NCBI GenBank assembly: GCA_027923505.1
Contig: BROI01000013.1
Coordinates: forward strand, 682,001 to 746,000
Source of the DNA: Mayamaea pseudoterrestris
Lineage: Eukaryota; Bacillariophyta; Bacillariophyceae; Sellaphorales; Sellaphoraceae
Direction: 5' to 3'
Length of the DNA stretch: 64,000 nucleotides
The notes under the pieces are model-generated. The model was not told the DNA's origin. It saw nothing but the letters and a program-made list of their open reading frames with translations, and searched no databases. The position numbers and the translations under genes are program-made. Below, piece by piece: positions 9,564-18,838 of this stretch. The first letter of the stretch is position 1, and every line of letters begins with the position of its first letter.

Positions 9564-11591
9564 CTACACGCACGCGCAGGTTGCGCAGGTACAATTCACC
9601 ACAGCGCAGCTAACGGACGTCGCAGTCGATCCGCACGTATCCACGATACCAGAAAAGGCATTGCCTTCCAGCGCAAGGTTGACAATCGCCGGAAAGCCAG
9701 CAAAGCTTGGAAGTGCTCCCGTCAGTAGATTCGTCGCCACGCTAAACGTTTTGACCGTTGCAATCGACAGGGCAGGCAATGTACCAGTCAGTGCGTTGTT
9801 GGAAACGCCAAAGGCCACGAGCGAACTCATACTTCCAATCGCTGTCGGAAACGTTCCAGTCAATGCGTTTGCGTCGAGCAAAAAGTTGCTGCACAACGTC
9901 AAGCCTCCCACAGCATCCGGAATGGTGCCAGTCAATCCACTCCCGACAATGTTGATCACCGTCGCTCCCGCCCATCCCGTCAATACACTTCCCGGCAGTG
10001 ACCCTTCAAACTGATGATCGTTCAACACAACCACACTCATTGACGTCAAATTGCCCAAGGTTTCCGGAATGTTGCCAGTCAAACCCGGCGAACCGGCCAC
10101 ACCCTTGACGTACAGTCGCGACAAGCTACTGAGCATGCTCAACTCGGCCGGCAAGCTGCCCGTCACATTGTTGCCGCTCAGTTCCAGTGTTTGGATGACA
10201 TCGGATTCGCAGATACTGGTGGGATCCTCCGCCGTCGTATACCACAAACACTCGTCCAAGTTTCCATCCCAGCCATCCTTCACAATCCAACTTGGTCCAT
10301 TGGTGGCATGGTAAAAGACGCGCATGGCGTAGCGCTGCAGCAAGCGAGTGTCGTCAAAGGATGTTTCGTTCGAGGTTGCGACGAACGCTAGATTCTGTGG
10401 TGTATCGGCCGTCAACAAGTTCTCGTCGCCGAGTGGACTGTTGGCGGAGATCAAGTCGAGCAAGTCTTGGTTGAAAAGTGGAGACGTTGGTGCGTTTGAT
10501 GGTGCAGCGGTTGGAGCAATGGTGATGTCGTCTCGTGCAAACGTGGGCGCCAACGTTGGTAGCTTGTCGTTATTGTTATTATTGTCAATTGCGTCGTTGC
10601 CACGAGTCGTTGGCGCAAACGTTGGTGATCTTCCATTCTTAATGTCACTTGCATTGTCGTTATTACTACTATTCCTTCGATTCAGTTGCCAGCCGATAAT
10701 GCCTCCCAGCAGCGCAAACAGCAAGACGCACGCTACCGCCAAGCCAACGACGAGCCACTTGATTGTCCGGTGCGTCGATTCCGTCACTGTGGTGGCTGGA
10801 TGCTGCTTGCTGGTGGTGGCTGGAGCGTAGAGCTGGTGGTTGCTTTCGGATGCGGCGTAAATGTTTGGAATCATGGGAATCATATTGTCGTTGCTATTGT
10901 TGCTTTGCAAATATCCATCTTGTTCGTCGTTTCCATGAGGAAGTGTAGTACTGGGAAACTGCTCGCTGCTGCCGCCATAAACGTCTTGCGCGGAAGCGTT
11001 TAATCCCAGCGGTGCCAGCGTTTCGGGAATGTAATCCTCGGAATCGTCGCGCGACGCGCGCCGCTGCTTTGGCTGCGGAGGCTCGTCCCGGTGATGCGTC
11101 ATGCTGGTGTTACTGTTACTGATGCTATTGCTGCTACTCGCGATTGGTTGCTGCTGCTGAAAGTAGGATGGATCCTGCGTCGGATCGTATTCACTAGAAA
11201 CTCGTGGATTCGTCTTCGTCTTTTCCGATATTCCGCGATAACCAACGTATTGGTTCGGCTCCACGACAGTGGCTGAATTTCCAAGGGGAGGCGTCGGAGG
11301 CTGCAGCAAATCCGCGTTACTTCGAGCCGTCGCGGCCAGTGGAGGAGAGATTGGTCGGCTTGGCTGCTGCGGCGGTGACGACACAACGCCTCGCTTGTTG
11401 CTGCTGCTCGTTGATGCCACCGGACTGCTGCTAGTCGTAGTATACGGCTTGCTATTGTTGCTGTTATATCCTCTTCCTCCTCCAAGAGCACCGCCAATGT
11501 CCTCCTGGTCGTCCTCGTCACTAAAGTCGTCCTCGTCGCTGTCGTCGTCCGCGTTGAAGAAGGACTTGCCGACTGCTCGTCCGCCGTACAT
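9564..11591 (-). CDS. Single-pass membrane LRR protein (diatom LRR receptor-like)
   Basis: Single exon, 675 residues. Residues 1-275 are a disordered, acidic then Ser, Asn and Gln-rich cytoplasmic region (DDDSDEDDFSDEDDQ near the start). One membrane helix follows at about 279-301 (VVGLAVACVLLFALLGGIIG), then a Thr/Pro linker (PTFAPTTR, PTLAPTFA, PTAAPSNAPT). The ectodomain begins with the cap NGPSWIVKDGW and a CLWY motif and contains about seven plant-type LRRs (LxxNxLTGxxP pattern, e.g. LELSGNNVTGSLPAELSML). It ends in a Cys-rich tail (SCAVVNCTCATCACV). The order (N-terminus in, LRR out) implies a type II topology. There is no kinase domain, so signalling would need partners. Proteins of this build form large families in diatoms, with suggested roles in adhesion, cell-cell recognition or wall-surface sensing. 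It shares its architecture with the protein encoded at 15149-23046. Confidence 0.9.
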   Translation of the reverse strand: MYGGRAVGKSFFNADDDSDEDDFSDEDDQEDIGGALGGGRGYNSNNSKPYTTTSSSPVASTSSSNKRGVVSSPPQQPSRPISPPLAATARSNADLLQPPTPPLGNSATVVEPNQYVGYRGISEKTKTNPRVSSEYDPTQDPSYFQQQQPIASSSNSISNSNTSMTHHRDEPPQPKQRRASRDDSEDYIPETLAPLGLNASAQDVYGGSSEQFPSTTLPHGNDEQDGYLQSNNSNDNMIPMIPNIYAASESNHQLYAPATTSKQHPATTVTESTHRTIKWLVVGLAVACVLLFALLGGIIGWQLNRRNSSNNDNASDIKNGRSPTFAPTTRGNDAIDNNNNNDKLPTLAPTFARDDITIAPTAAPSNAPTSPLFNQDLLDLISANSPLGDENLLTADTPQNLAFVATSNETSFDDTRLLQRYAMRVFYHATNGPSWIVKDGWDGNLDECLWYTTAEDPTSICESDVIQTLELSGNNVTGSLPAELSMLSSLSRLYVKGVAGSPGLTGNIPETLGNLTSMSVVVLNDHQFEGSLPGSVLTGWAGATVINIVGSGLTGTIPDAVGGLTLCSNFLLDANALTGTFPTAIGSMSSLVAFGVSNNALTGTLPALSIATVKTFSVATNLLTGALPSFAGFPAIVNLALEGNAFSGIVDTCGSTATSVSCAVVNCTCATCACV

Positions 11592-12054
11592 GTGCAGTGA
11601 TTCTGTGATGCTAGTTGCTAGTTGCTTTGCTAGTTGCTAGTTGCTAATACACACTCGTCTCGTTCCTTGTCGTCTTTGGCTCGAGTATATATTCAAGAGA
11701 GTCACTTGCTAGTTCAAGTAGTTGCGCTTTGGACGCGATGTGCTCATCACGCCATCACAAGAGACTTCACCTCACACCAATGTCGAGAATGACCCATCGA
11801 AAATGTCTGGCGCGCCTGTCACGCACGTCCACAAGTTTGGTCATGATTTCATGAATACTGCAATGACTCACCAACGTTTGTACAGTATATACCATACTAA
11901 AACTGCGAATGAGTCGTTTCAATCTTGCATGACCAAAAATATGCGCGCGCGGCCAGTCGCAACGTCAACTCTCACTATTGCCTGCCGAAACGTTTGACAC
12001 TCGTCGATGCACACAACTTCGCGTGCGCCATTGAACGCTATCATAGTCTCCATC
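11592..12054. other. Divergent intergenic region with a short CTAGTTG repeat
   Basis: Upstream region of the LRR gene (leftward) and of the acidic-protein gene (rightward). It holds the heptamer repeat noted separately; otherwise nothing recognised. Confidence 0.45.
11611..11646. repeat. Imperfect TAGTTGC heptamer array
   Basis: Four copies of TAGTTGC occur here as two pairs, separated by TTTGC. The array sits 20-55 bp upstream of the LRR gene's ATG, so it would lie in its 5' UTR or core promoter. Confidence 0.75.
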
Positions 12055-12507
12055 ATGTCATCCACTACTACCGACAGTCCATCCAAGAGGACCGCAGAGA
12101 ACGATGCAGAAGGTAAACAGGAAGCAAAGAAACGCAAGCATGAGGAGGGTAATGACGACGACGAAAAGGCGACTGCTGAGTTGCCGGTAAATGGCGACAA
12201 GAATAATGACGACAGTGAGCCTGCGAAAGACAAGAATGATGCACCTTTGAATGAGAAACCATCGACTGACAATGCGGACAACGATTCCGATAAAGACTCA
12301 AACAAAGAAGTAAGTGATAAAGTAGCCAACGATGACGGAGCGGATGATGATGCCGGAGCAAATGGCGACGATGAAGATGATGATGAAGAAGGTGATGATG
12401 ATGTCCAGTATGATGAAGATGATGATGAAGAAGATGACGACGATGATGATTTCCAGTACGACGACGAAGGTGGCTACGCGTTTATTGGTTTTCAACATCG
12501 ATTTTGA
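12055..12507 (+). CDS. Small acidic low-complexity protein
   Basis: An open frame of 150 residues starting MSSTTTDSPSKRTAENDAE at the ATG in 12055-12057. It contains a KKRK nuclear-signal-like cluster near residue 26 and then becomes almost wholly Asp, Glu, Asn and Lys, ending with long D/E runs and a short aromatic end (GGYAFIGFQHRF). No globular domain is visible. In composition (KRK cluster early, D/E tail late) it resembles the orphan at 6914 without its helical core, and may be a truncated relative or an independent histone-binding-type acidic protein. The low complexity leaves open that it is not a gene at all. Confidence 0.4.
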   Translation: MSSTTTDSPSKRTAENDAEGKQEAKKRKHEEGNDDDEKATAELPVNGDKNNDDSEPAKDKNDAPLNEKPSTDNADNDSDKDSNKEVSDKVANDDGADDDAGANGDDEDDDEEGDDDVQYDEDDDEEDDDDDDFQYDDEGGYAFIGFQHRF

Positions 12508-13386
12508 CGTGGCACAAAATTATGAAGACCAGAACAGCTTCCATACTATCGAGTTCACCGTCACTACTAATCGACCTCCATAACCTTTATAATGCTAACT
12601 CACTTCTTATATGAAAAGTGCTACAGAAAGTGCACAACATAACTTCTCGGCAATCTTGTAGGCTTGTACTCCTTGTAAAACTGCGTGCACATTAGCTATG
12701 CTATCACTATTATGGCGCCATCCTCGGTTCGATGGAATGAAGTCACACTGTGCTTTAAAAAGCAGCATGTTCCGGAACCAAACCGAGGATTAACAGCTGT
12801 ATCACTCTTATCACGCTGCTTTTTTCTTGTCTGCATGTGTACTATATCCTGCATACAAGGCATCACACACCATGACAAGTAAAGGTATCGCGACAGGCAC
12901 TCTTTTTTTTGCAACCTGCTACATACTTGGAATGTCGCTTTGGTAAATTACAATCCGTTAATCTCTTACCTATGTGTATATGGTGTCAGGGTTTGATGTT
13001 GAGCCTCGTTGTACACACAAGGGGATTTCATGAAGAGAAAGAAAACAGTTCTTTTCTTGCAGTGCCCTGGCATTATCACACAGAGAGAAGGCATGCATGC
13101 TTGGAATGCTAATATGTTTCGCTCACTTTTTATTGTCCGATGGGTCTTTCCTCCCCTGCACGGGAATGACTATAATCGTCAGCTGTGAGAGCAAGTAGTC
13201 CATAGCAAAAGCGTACGCCGCAGCACGACTCGTAAACGTCACGCACGACTTGAATGTGACTAGTCGTGTCGCGCCGTCTTCACCATGGCATCATTCGATC
13301 ATTCGATGCACTCTCTGCACCGACATGATTCTCCCAAACGACGCAGCAGCATGACTGTTATGCTGCGCGATCAATAACAATAAACA
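12508..13386. other. Long intergenic region with inverted repeats
   Basis: No convincing coding sequence. At 12721-12729 and 12781-12789 there are 9-bp perfect inverted arms (TCCTCGGTT / AACCGAGGA). Between them lies the 10-bp palindrome GTTCCGGAAC (12769-12778). The rest is ordinary A/T-rich flank and the promoter of the sulfotransferase-like gene. Confidence 0.5.
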
Positions 13387-14805
13387 ATGACTCGCCAGAC
13401 TGCTGCTGGATTCAAGTCGTCGCAGCAGCAGCAGCAGCAGCAACTCTTCGTTCGCCGTTACGGCAAGCGACTCGTTCCATGCCTCCTTCTAGCCGCTATA
13501 GCAATTCTGTTGCTTCACATGAACATGAAATACTACAAGCAAGCCACTGAGTATGCTGCTTCTGATGCGGAAACGAATGAGCGACGCTTCCAGGCCTTTG
13601 TTAAAAGCAGCAGCCATCCGCAAGAAAACGATCAAGTCGCGTCGGATGTTATTCATTCGAACCAGACTGCAGCATCATATACTACTACTACTCGACCTCC
13701 ACTATCGTCTCTCCATATACTTGCCGGAACAAACATTATTGGAAACGTTCAATTCCTGCTGGACTTTGTCATTATTGGCTTCGCCAAGTGCGGCACCACC
13801 TCGATATTGAAATGGCTCGACCAAGACGCTCGCATTGCCACGTTTCCGGATGAAGTGTGGAGTTTGAAGCGCAACCTGCCGCATCAGCTGGTGCGGCGCC
13901 TGTACTATCTAGTGCCGGTGAATCGCGACGCAAACGACCATCATGTGGCAAATCAAATGTCGTCATTCTACAAGAGAGGCTACAAGAATCCAGCCGAAGT
14001 GACCGACACCATTGTCCTATCGAAATACTATCGCAAGTACTGGCCGCAGACGAGACTCATTGTCAGTGTTCGTCATCCCTACGAATGGTTTGTTTCCTTG
14101 TACAATTTTCGCGTCCAAAACTTGGAAACGATTCCGTCGGCCGACCGCTTGGTGGGGCCATGCTTCAAGGGCATGAAGTCAACGTGTACGCACAAGGGCA
14201 ACTTTGCCTACCACTTGATGCGCATGGGAAAGCAAAACTATAAATTATATGAAAACAAGAATGATGAAGAGGAGCAAACGTTGCCATTCACCATGAACGA
14301 GTCGGCCCGACACGAGTTGGAGCATGAGATTGTTCATTTTTACAAGCTCCTATCGTTCAATCACACGGCCATTGCACCACTACCGAATTCAGTCTTTATC
14401 ATGGACGTTTCGCAACTCTCCGACGCCAACGACACGAGGCGCTACCAGTTTCGTCAGGATGTCACGGACTTTTTGCAGCTCAACGACGTGAGCAGCAACC
14501 AACAACACAAGTTACTGCCCGATCCACTGCACGCGCCCCGCGTCAAGCCGGGTCGCACCAACGTTTCCGAGTCCATTCAGGCAACCAAGGCGGCGAAGCG
14601 ATTGACCATGCAGCAAGTTTGCCACGACGCCATTTACGAGTCGCTGCGCGCCGAGCTGCTGCGTTTGGCGCGCACGAGCAGCCTGTGGATCCGGCACGTC
14701 TTTCTCAAGTCACCGGGTGTCTACTGCAGTGACGAGTCGCATCTGCAAGACGTGCTGGCGAAATGGATGGTGGATCCGTGTGTGTCTGATGCTGCTTTGA
14801 GATGA
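13387..14805 (+). CDS. Sulfotransferase-like type II membrane protein (copy 1)
   Basis: Single exon, 472 residues. It has a short basic and polyGln cytoplasmic tail (a Q7 run encoded by CAG/CAA), one signal-anchor helix at about 29-45 (LVPCLLLAAIAILLLHM), a disordered stem, then a lumenal domain. The 5'-phosphosulfate-binding loop is visible at about 129-142 (IIGFAKCGTTSILK), and the 3'-phosphate-binding motif as RLIVSVRHPYEWFVSLYNFR. These are the two PAPS-binding elements of the sulfotransferase fold. The likely reaction is transfer of sulfate from PAPS to a glycan or protein in the Golgi; the acceptor is unknown. The 60 residues around the second motif closely resemble the protein at 33384-34757 (YYRKYWPQTRLIVSVRHP against YYRKHWPQTKLIVGIRHP), so the two are paralogues. 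An N-linked sequon-rich stem fits a Golgi location. Confidence 0.85.
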   Translation: MTRQTAAGFKSSQQQQQQQLFVRRYGKRLVPCLLLAAIAILLLHMNMKYYKQATEYAASDAETNERRFQAFVKSSSHPQENDQVASDVIHSNQTAASYTTTTRPPLSSLHILAGTNIIGNVQFLLDFVIIGFAKCGTTSILKWLDQDARIATFPDEVWSLKRNLPHQLVRRLYYLVPVNRDANDHHVANQMSSFYKRGYKNPAEVTDTIVLSKYYRKYWPQTRLIVSVRHPYEWFVSLYNFRVQNLETIPSADRLVGPCFKGMKSTCTHKGNFAYHLMRMGKQNYKLYENKNDEEEQTLPFTMNESARHELEHEIVHFYKLLSFNHTAIAPLPNSVFIMDVSQLSDANDTRRYQFRQDVTDFLQLNDVSSNQQHKLLPDPLHAPRVKPGRTNVSESIQATKAAKRLTMQQVCHDAIYESLRAELLRLARTSSLWIRHVFLKSPGVYCSDESHLQDVLAKWMVDPCVSDAALR

Positions 14806-15148
14806 TAATGTTGTGATGGACATTGTAAACAGCACGAGGCAACGGCGCCAAGCGCACGTATAAATGCTCGTGTGTGACAGCAGTCGCGCATTCCACTGCA
14901 CCCTTTACTGCTTGTCTTGCTTGGCAACGAATACTCAAAGCGTACCAACATGATTGAATGCCTGCAGCAACGTGAGATGATTTGCTTTGCTACGCATGCT
15001 TGACGTCATTGCACAAGAAAAGCAGCATGCCGGTCGCCGTCGTGCCGACGAATTGACTTTGCGTAAAGTAACAATTGAGTAATTAAAATATAATAAACAT
15101 TTGGGTTATTAATAAACATATAAGAGACATAAAAATACGCCAACACTC
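14806..15148. other. Convergent intergenic region, A/T-rich
   Basis: Shared 3' flank of the sulfotransferase-like gene and the large LRR gene. The part from 15060 to 15140 is notably A/T-rich with AATAAA-like words (e.g. TAATAAACAT). A perfect TGACGTCA octamer is present at 15001-15008, outside any obvious promoter. Confidence 0.45.
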
Positions 15149-18100
15149 TTAGCTGGAAGCAACCAAGCATAGAGAGGGATCATCCAAGGTACATGTGCAA
15201 ACGCCCGATGAGTCGCAGCAGTGCGAGAAGCACAGGGCAATCACTTCCTCGCAGTCAATGTAGGAAACAGGAAATATCGTATCGTAAAGAGTGCAGACAG
15301 CGTCAGGCACAATACCAGTCAAACTGTTCGCATCGAGTCGAATTAAAACAATCTTTGATACATTGGCCAAAGCAGCAGGCACCGACCCCGTCAGGAGGTT
15401 TTCGTTTAAAAAGAGTTTCTCCAAGTTTACCAACCCGCCAATCGTCGACGGTATTGTGCCAACGAGCGCATTGTTGCTCAAGTCAAGATTGTCGCGAAGA
15501 GTCGATAGCGCTCCAATGGCAGATGGAATCGAGCCAGTGAGATTGTTGCCACTCAGATCCAGCGAACGAATTTTAGAAAGACCTCCAATGCTGGCCGGCA
15601 ACGCGCCTCCATAACCATTGTTGCGTAAACTCAGCGACCGCAACAGGGAGAGCTGGAACAAACCAGCCGGAGGAGGACCGAACTTGTTGTCGCCAAGATC
15701 CAACTCGCGTAGATTCCCAAGGGCAGCAATCTCGGTTGGAATGGCACCCGAAAGCTCGTTTGCTGCGAGACTGAAACTTGACAACGATGTAGCTGAAGAA
15801 AGGAACGTTCCAGGCAGGGTTCCGGTGAGCCCGTTACCATTCAAGTTGATAGTCTTAAGTTTTCCAAGTGCGGACCAATCTGGGAAAGAACCTGTAATTG
15901 CTTGCGCTGTATTCAGTGGGTTGGCAATGCTGATGGTTGTCAACGAGCTTAACAAGTTAAAAACGTATGGAAACTCTCCCTGGACGTTGTTATTATCCAA
16001 GCCAAGACCAGCGAATCCTCCGTCGGCATCGCACGGCGAAGTGAGCGTCGAGTACCAGTCACATTCGGACGAGTCTGAAAGCCATCCGGTCTGAACGGTC
16101 CAATTATCGCCATTCATTGCGTAGTACACGGTCGCTAGACCATACCGAGATATTACTTGCGACTCAGGATACATCAAAAGGCTGGGGTTGTCTTCGAGCA
16201 ACCAGTTGAATGCCATCCCTTGCGGCGCCGAGGGATCTAGCAGCACGGAGCAATCGGGTAATCCAGCATCGCACAACAAGTTGTATATAAAGTCTTTCAC
16301 CGGAGCAAACGTTGGCGCGCTTGTAGGCGTTGGAGTTATCGGAATTGGCGAGGTCGGTGAAGGTGCCGTCGTTGACGGGCTTTGCCTTTCCTCGGGATCA
16401 TTTCGGGCGAGGCCAAGCACGACGCCGGTAACCAAGGCGACAATGAGAAGCAAGACTGCACAGATAATAAGCATGAAGCAGCAGTCAGCATTTTGTCGCT
16501 CGTCATCAACAGGAAGTTTATCAATCTCTTCTTCGTCGTCCGCATCACCCATCATTACTCGTCGGTCATCTTCGGTTGCGCCGGTCCCATCGTCTAAACC
16601 AGGCAAAGATGCGTTTCCCTTCTCGACATCTGTCATTCCTTGGTATCCGCCGTCAGAACCTTCCTGAGAAATATCTTCTTCGAATGGCAGGAAGAGACCT
16701 TGCGACGGTTTTACCTGCTGGTGCGGACCAGTGGCTTCTTGTGCTAGATACTCGGGGGCTATCTTCCTTCCATACCCAATCGCATCTTCAAGTTCTCGAG
16801 ACAATTTGTCCGAATATATCTGGTCATCATACATCTGCCCGGACTCCAAATCTGCAGGATCGTGCTCGTCATCACCTACTATTTCTTCAATGACAGGTTC
16901 TTCGTCGAAAATCTCTTCCTCCGTTGCGTCGTCTTGCTCCTCTTCAACGACCTCCTCGAAAGGGTCATCTCCAGTATATTCTTCATGATATTGATCACCG
17001 TCGTCAGCATCATTATCATCGTCATCATCGTCCATAAGAACCTCCTCGTACATCACGTCGCCTTCCATAAACTCGATCACTTCAGATTGTTGCGTTGCGT
17101 CGGCATCAGCTTCAGTCCCGGAAACTTCCCCTTCTACGACATTCCGGTTTTCTGGCTCCTGCTGTGGAGGTACAGGTGCAGGAGCATCGCCTGCCTTTTC
17201 TTTTCGGCTCAATGGCCACCACCAGCGACGTTTGGAATCGCCGGATTTAACGTACTGCTTCTGCGCTTGGTACTCTTCTTGTTGTTTCCGAAGTGCTTCA
17301 ATTTGGCGCTTGAGTTCCTCGTTTTCGTGGGCCAACCCGGCGACCTTCTCGTCTTCGTATTCGTTAAGTACATCTCCGACACCTTCCGAAACTTCATCTC
17401 CGCCCTCTGTAGCACCAGAAGCATGACCGTCAACAAACATTAGGTCCTTTACAAATCTCTCATTTGCGACACTCTCGGCATCATCTTCAATGTCAACTTC
17501 GTTAGCAAGGCGCCCGGACGTGTCGTCGTCATTAAATCCTTGTAAACCGCCCTCTTCGTACACATCGAGCATTTTCGCTGAGACGTCACGCAAAGCTTGA
17601 TCTTCTTGCTCACCCTCCGAGTCTGAGCTAGATGAATGCACAATGTCGGGAACATTACTAAGGGCTTCCAAAAGTGCCTGGCTATTGTTCTCATCCTCGT
17701 CGTCAACCGCCTCGCTTTCATCCGCATCCGATATGGTCGCAGATTCGTCATCCATAATCTCCTCCTCAACTTCATCATCGCCCTCGACAGTCGCAAGAAT
17801 CGGAAGTATACTTCGGTCGTTTTCATCATTCTGACTGAATTCGCCAGCGGGTAGTTCATCATCAACGACTTCTCCTATTTCGCCAATTTCTGTCAAGCTG
17901 CCTTCAAGCGCATTAGACTCGTCAACCTCCACAATGTTTTCCGAAGCGTCCGGCTCATCCTCATTTTGCTTTTCTTCAGACACATTAACAGCAGCAGTCA
18001 TTTTTCTTCGACGTGCCATGATTGCAGCCATCTCCGAATTTAAATTTGACAAACTGTCATCGTCACTTTTAGTTTCAGTTTCTTTGTCTCCAAGTATCAT

Positions 18101-18838
18101 TTCTTCCGGCGCGTCGGCCACAGATCGGCGGGCTGCCATGACTGCCGCTACTTCCGGAATCAGATTGGAAAGACTATCTTCTTCGTTTTCAATCTCGGCT
18201 TCTTTGTCTGCATATGGCATCTCTTTGGGAGACTCGACTACGGATCTGCGACGGGCCATTATTGCGGCCATTTCAGGACTCACATTCGATACATTTGACA
18301 CATTCTCGTCGGTCTTCTTCGCTGGTTCTGTTTCTGCAATGACATTATCGCGCTGCTTGCGGCGCGCCATTATCGCAGCCATTTCCGGACTCACGGACAA
18401 ACTCTTAACGTCTTCCTTCTTCCTTTCGAGGTGCATGGTATCTTTTTTGGCGTCAGCTGCAGCCCGACGCTTGGCTAAAACTGCCGCCATCTCGTCTTGC
18501 TTATCTTCGCGTGGTGGAGGAGGTACAGCGCGCTTCCCGCGACTAAGAAAGCCCGGCTTCTTTGCTGGCTCAAGCTCTGCTTCTTTGGATGTTAATTCGG
18601 GCACTTCCTCATCATCCGATGCAATGGTCGCAGTCGCAGCTGCCGGCGTCGCAGCCGTAGCAGCGATGAGAGCAAGTTTAGCTGATTTATCTTCTTCAAC
18701 AGCATTGTCCAGCAGTTCCATCTGTCGGTCCTCAGATTCATCTTGGGAAACCGTCGCAGCCGATTCTCCTTCAACAGCATTGTCCGGCGTTTCCATCTGT
18801 CGGCCCTCACAATCATCTTGCGAAATTCGGGTGCACAC
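15149..18838 (-). CDS. Large membrane LRR protein, C-terminal part (probably continuous with 18592-23046)
   Basis: An open frame of about 1,229 codons; its left-hand limit at 18838 is not an ATG (the first ATG in frame is near 18796). From N to C: a 25-residue acidic repeat present twice (SQD[DE]xExRQME...DNAVE); five copies of a short Ala/Arg-rich motif spaced 40-50 residues apart (MAAVLAKRR, MAAIMARRK, MAAIMARRR twice, VAAVMAARR); long acidic segments; a coiled coil (ENEELKRQIEALRKQQEEY) followed by a basic patch (KRRWWWPLSRKEK); more acidic sequence; one membrane helix (MLIICAVLLLIVALVTGVVL); a Pro/Thr linker; and an LRR ectodomain opening with NGDNWTVQTGW, with about ten LRRs and a Cys-containing end. 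Type II topology is expected, as in the 9564 gene. The role is unknown; surface recognition or adhesion is an inference from the architecture. The start of this frame overlaps the end of the next upstream frame, which suggests a missed intron. Confidence 0.8.
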   Translation of the reverse strand: MCTRISQDDCEGRQMETPDNAVEGESAATVSQDESEDRQMELLDNAVEEDKSAKLALIAATAATPAAATATIASDDEEVPELTSKEAELEPAKKPGFLSRGKRAVPPPPREDKQDEMAAVLAKRRAAADAKKDTMHLERKKEDVKSLSVSPEMAAIMARRKQRDNVIAETEPAKKTDENVSNVSNVSPEMAAIMARRRSVVESPKEMPYADKEAEIENEEDSLSNLIPEVAAVMAARRSVADAPEEMILGDKETETKSDDDSLSNLNSEMAAIMARRRKMTAAVNVSEEKQNEDEPDASENIVEVDESNALEGSLTEIGEIGEVVDDELPAGEFSQNDENDRSILPILATVEGDDEVEEEIMDDESATISDADESEAVDDEDENNSQALLEALSNVPDIVHSSSSDSEGEQEDQALRDVSAKMLDVYEEGGLQGFNDDDTSGRLANEVDIEDDAESVANERFVKDLMFVDGHASGATEGGDEVSEGVGDVLNEYEDEKVAGLAHENEELKRQIEALRKQQEEYQAQKQYVKSGDSKRRWWWPLSRKEKAGDAPAPVPPQQEPENRNVVEGEVSGTEADADATQQSEVIEFMEGDVMYEEVLMDDDDDDNDADDGDQYHEEYTGDDPFEEVVEEEQDDATEEEIFDEEPVIEEIVGDDEHDPADLESGQMYDDQIYSDKLSRELEDAIGYGRKIAPEYLAQEATGPHQQVKPSQGLFLPFEEDISQEGSDGGYQGMTDVEKGNASLPGLDDGTGATEDDRRVMMGDADDEEEIDKLPVDDERQNADCCFMLIICAVLLLIVALVTGVVLGLARNDPEERQSPSTTAPSPTSPIPITPTPTSAPTFAPVKDFIYNLLCDAGLPDCSVLLDPSAPQGMAFNWLLEDNPSLLMYPESQVISRYGLATVYYAMNGDNWTVQTGWLSDSSECDWYSTLTSPCDADGGFAGLGLDNNNVQGEFPYVFNLLSSLTTISIANPLNTAQAITGSFPDWSALGKLKTINLNGNGLTGTLPGTFLSSATSLSSFSLAANELSGAIPTEIAALGNLRELDLGDNKFGPPPAGLFQLSLLRSLSLRNNGYGGALPASIGGLSKIRSLDLSGNNLTGSIPSAIGALSTLRDNLDLSNNALVGTIPSTIGGLVNLEKLFLNENLLTGSVPAALANVSKIVLIRLDANSLTGIVPDAVCTLYDTIFPVSYIDCEEVIALCFSHCCDSSGVCTCTLDDPSLCLVASS

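Noticed and set aside
12721-12789. Possible tRNA-like gene (7-9 bp closing stem)
   Set aside because: Neither strand has a proper A-box or B-box or a T-loop; only the closing stem fits.
15001-15008. TGACGTCA octamer as a regulatory site
   Set aside because: It lies between two convergent gene ends, where no promoter is expected; an 8-mer is likely to occur by chance in 64 kb when near matches are allowed.
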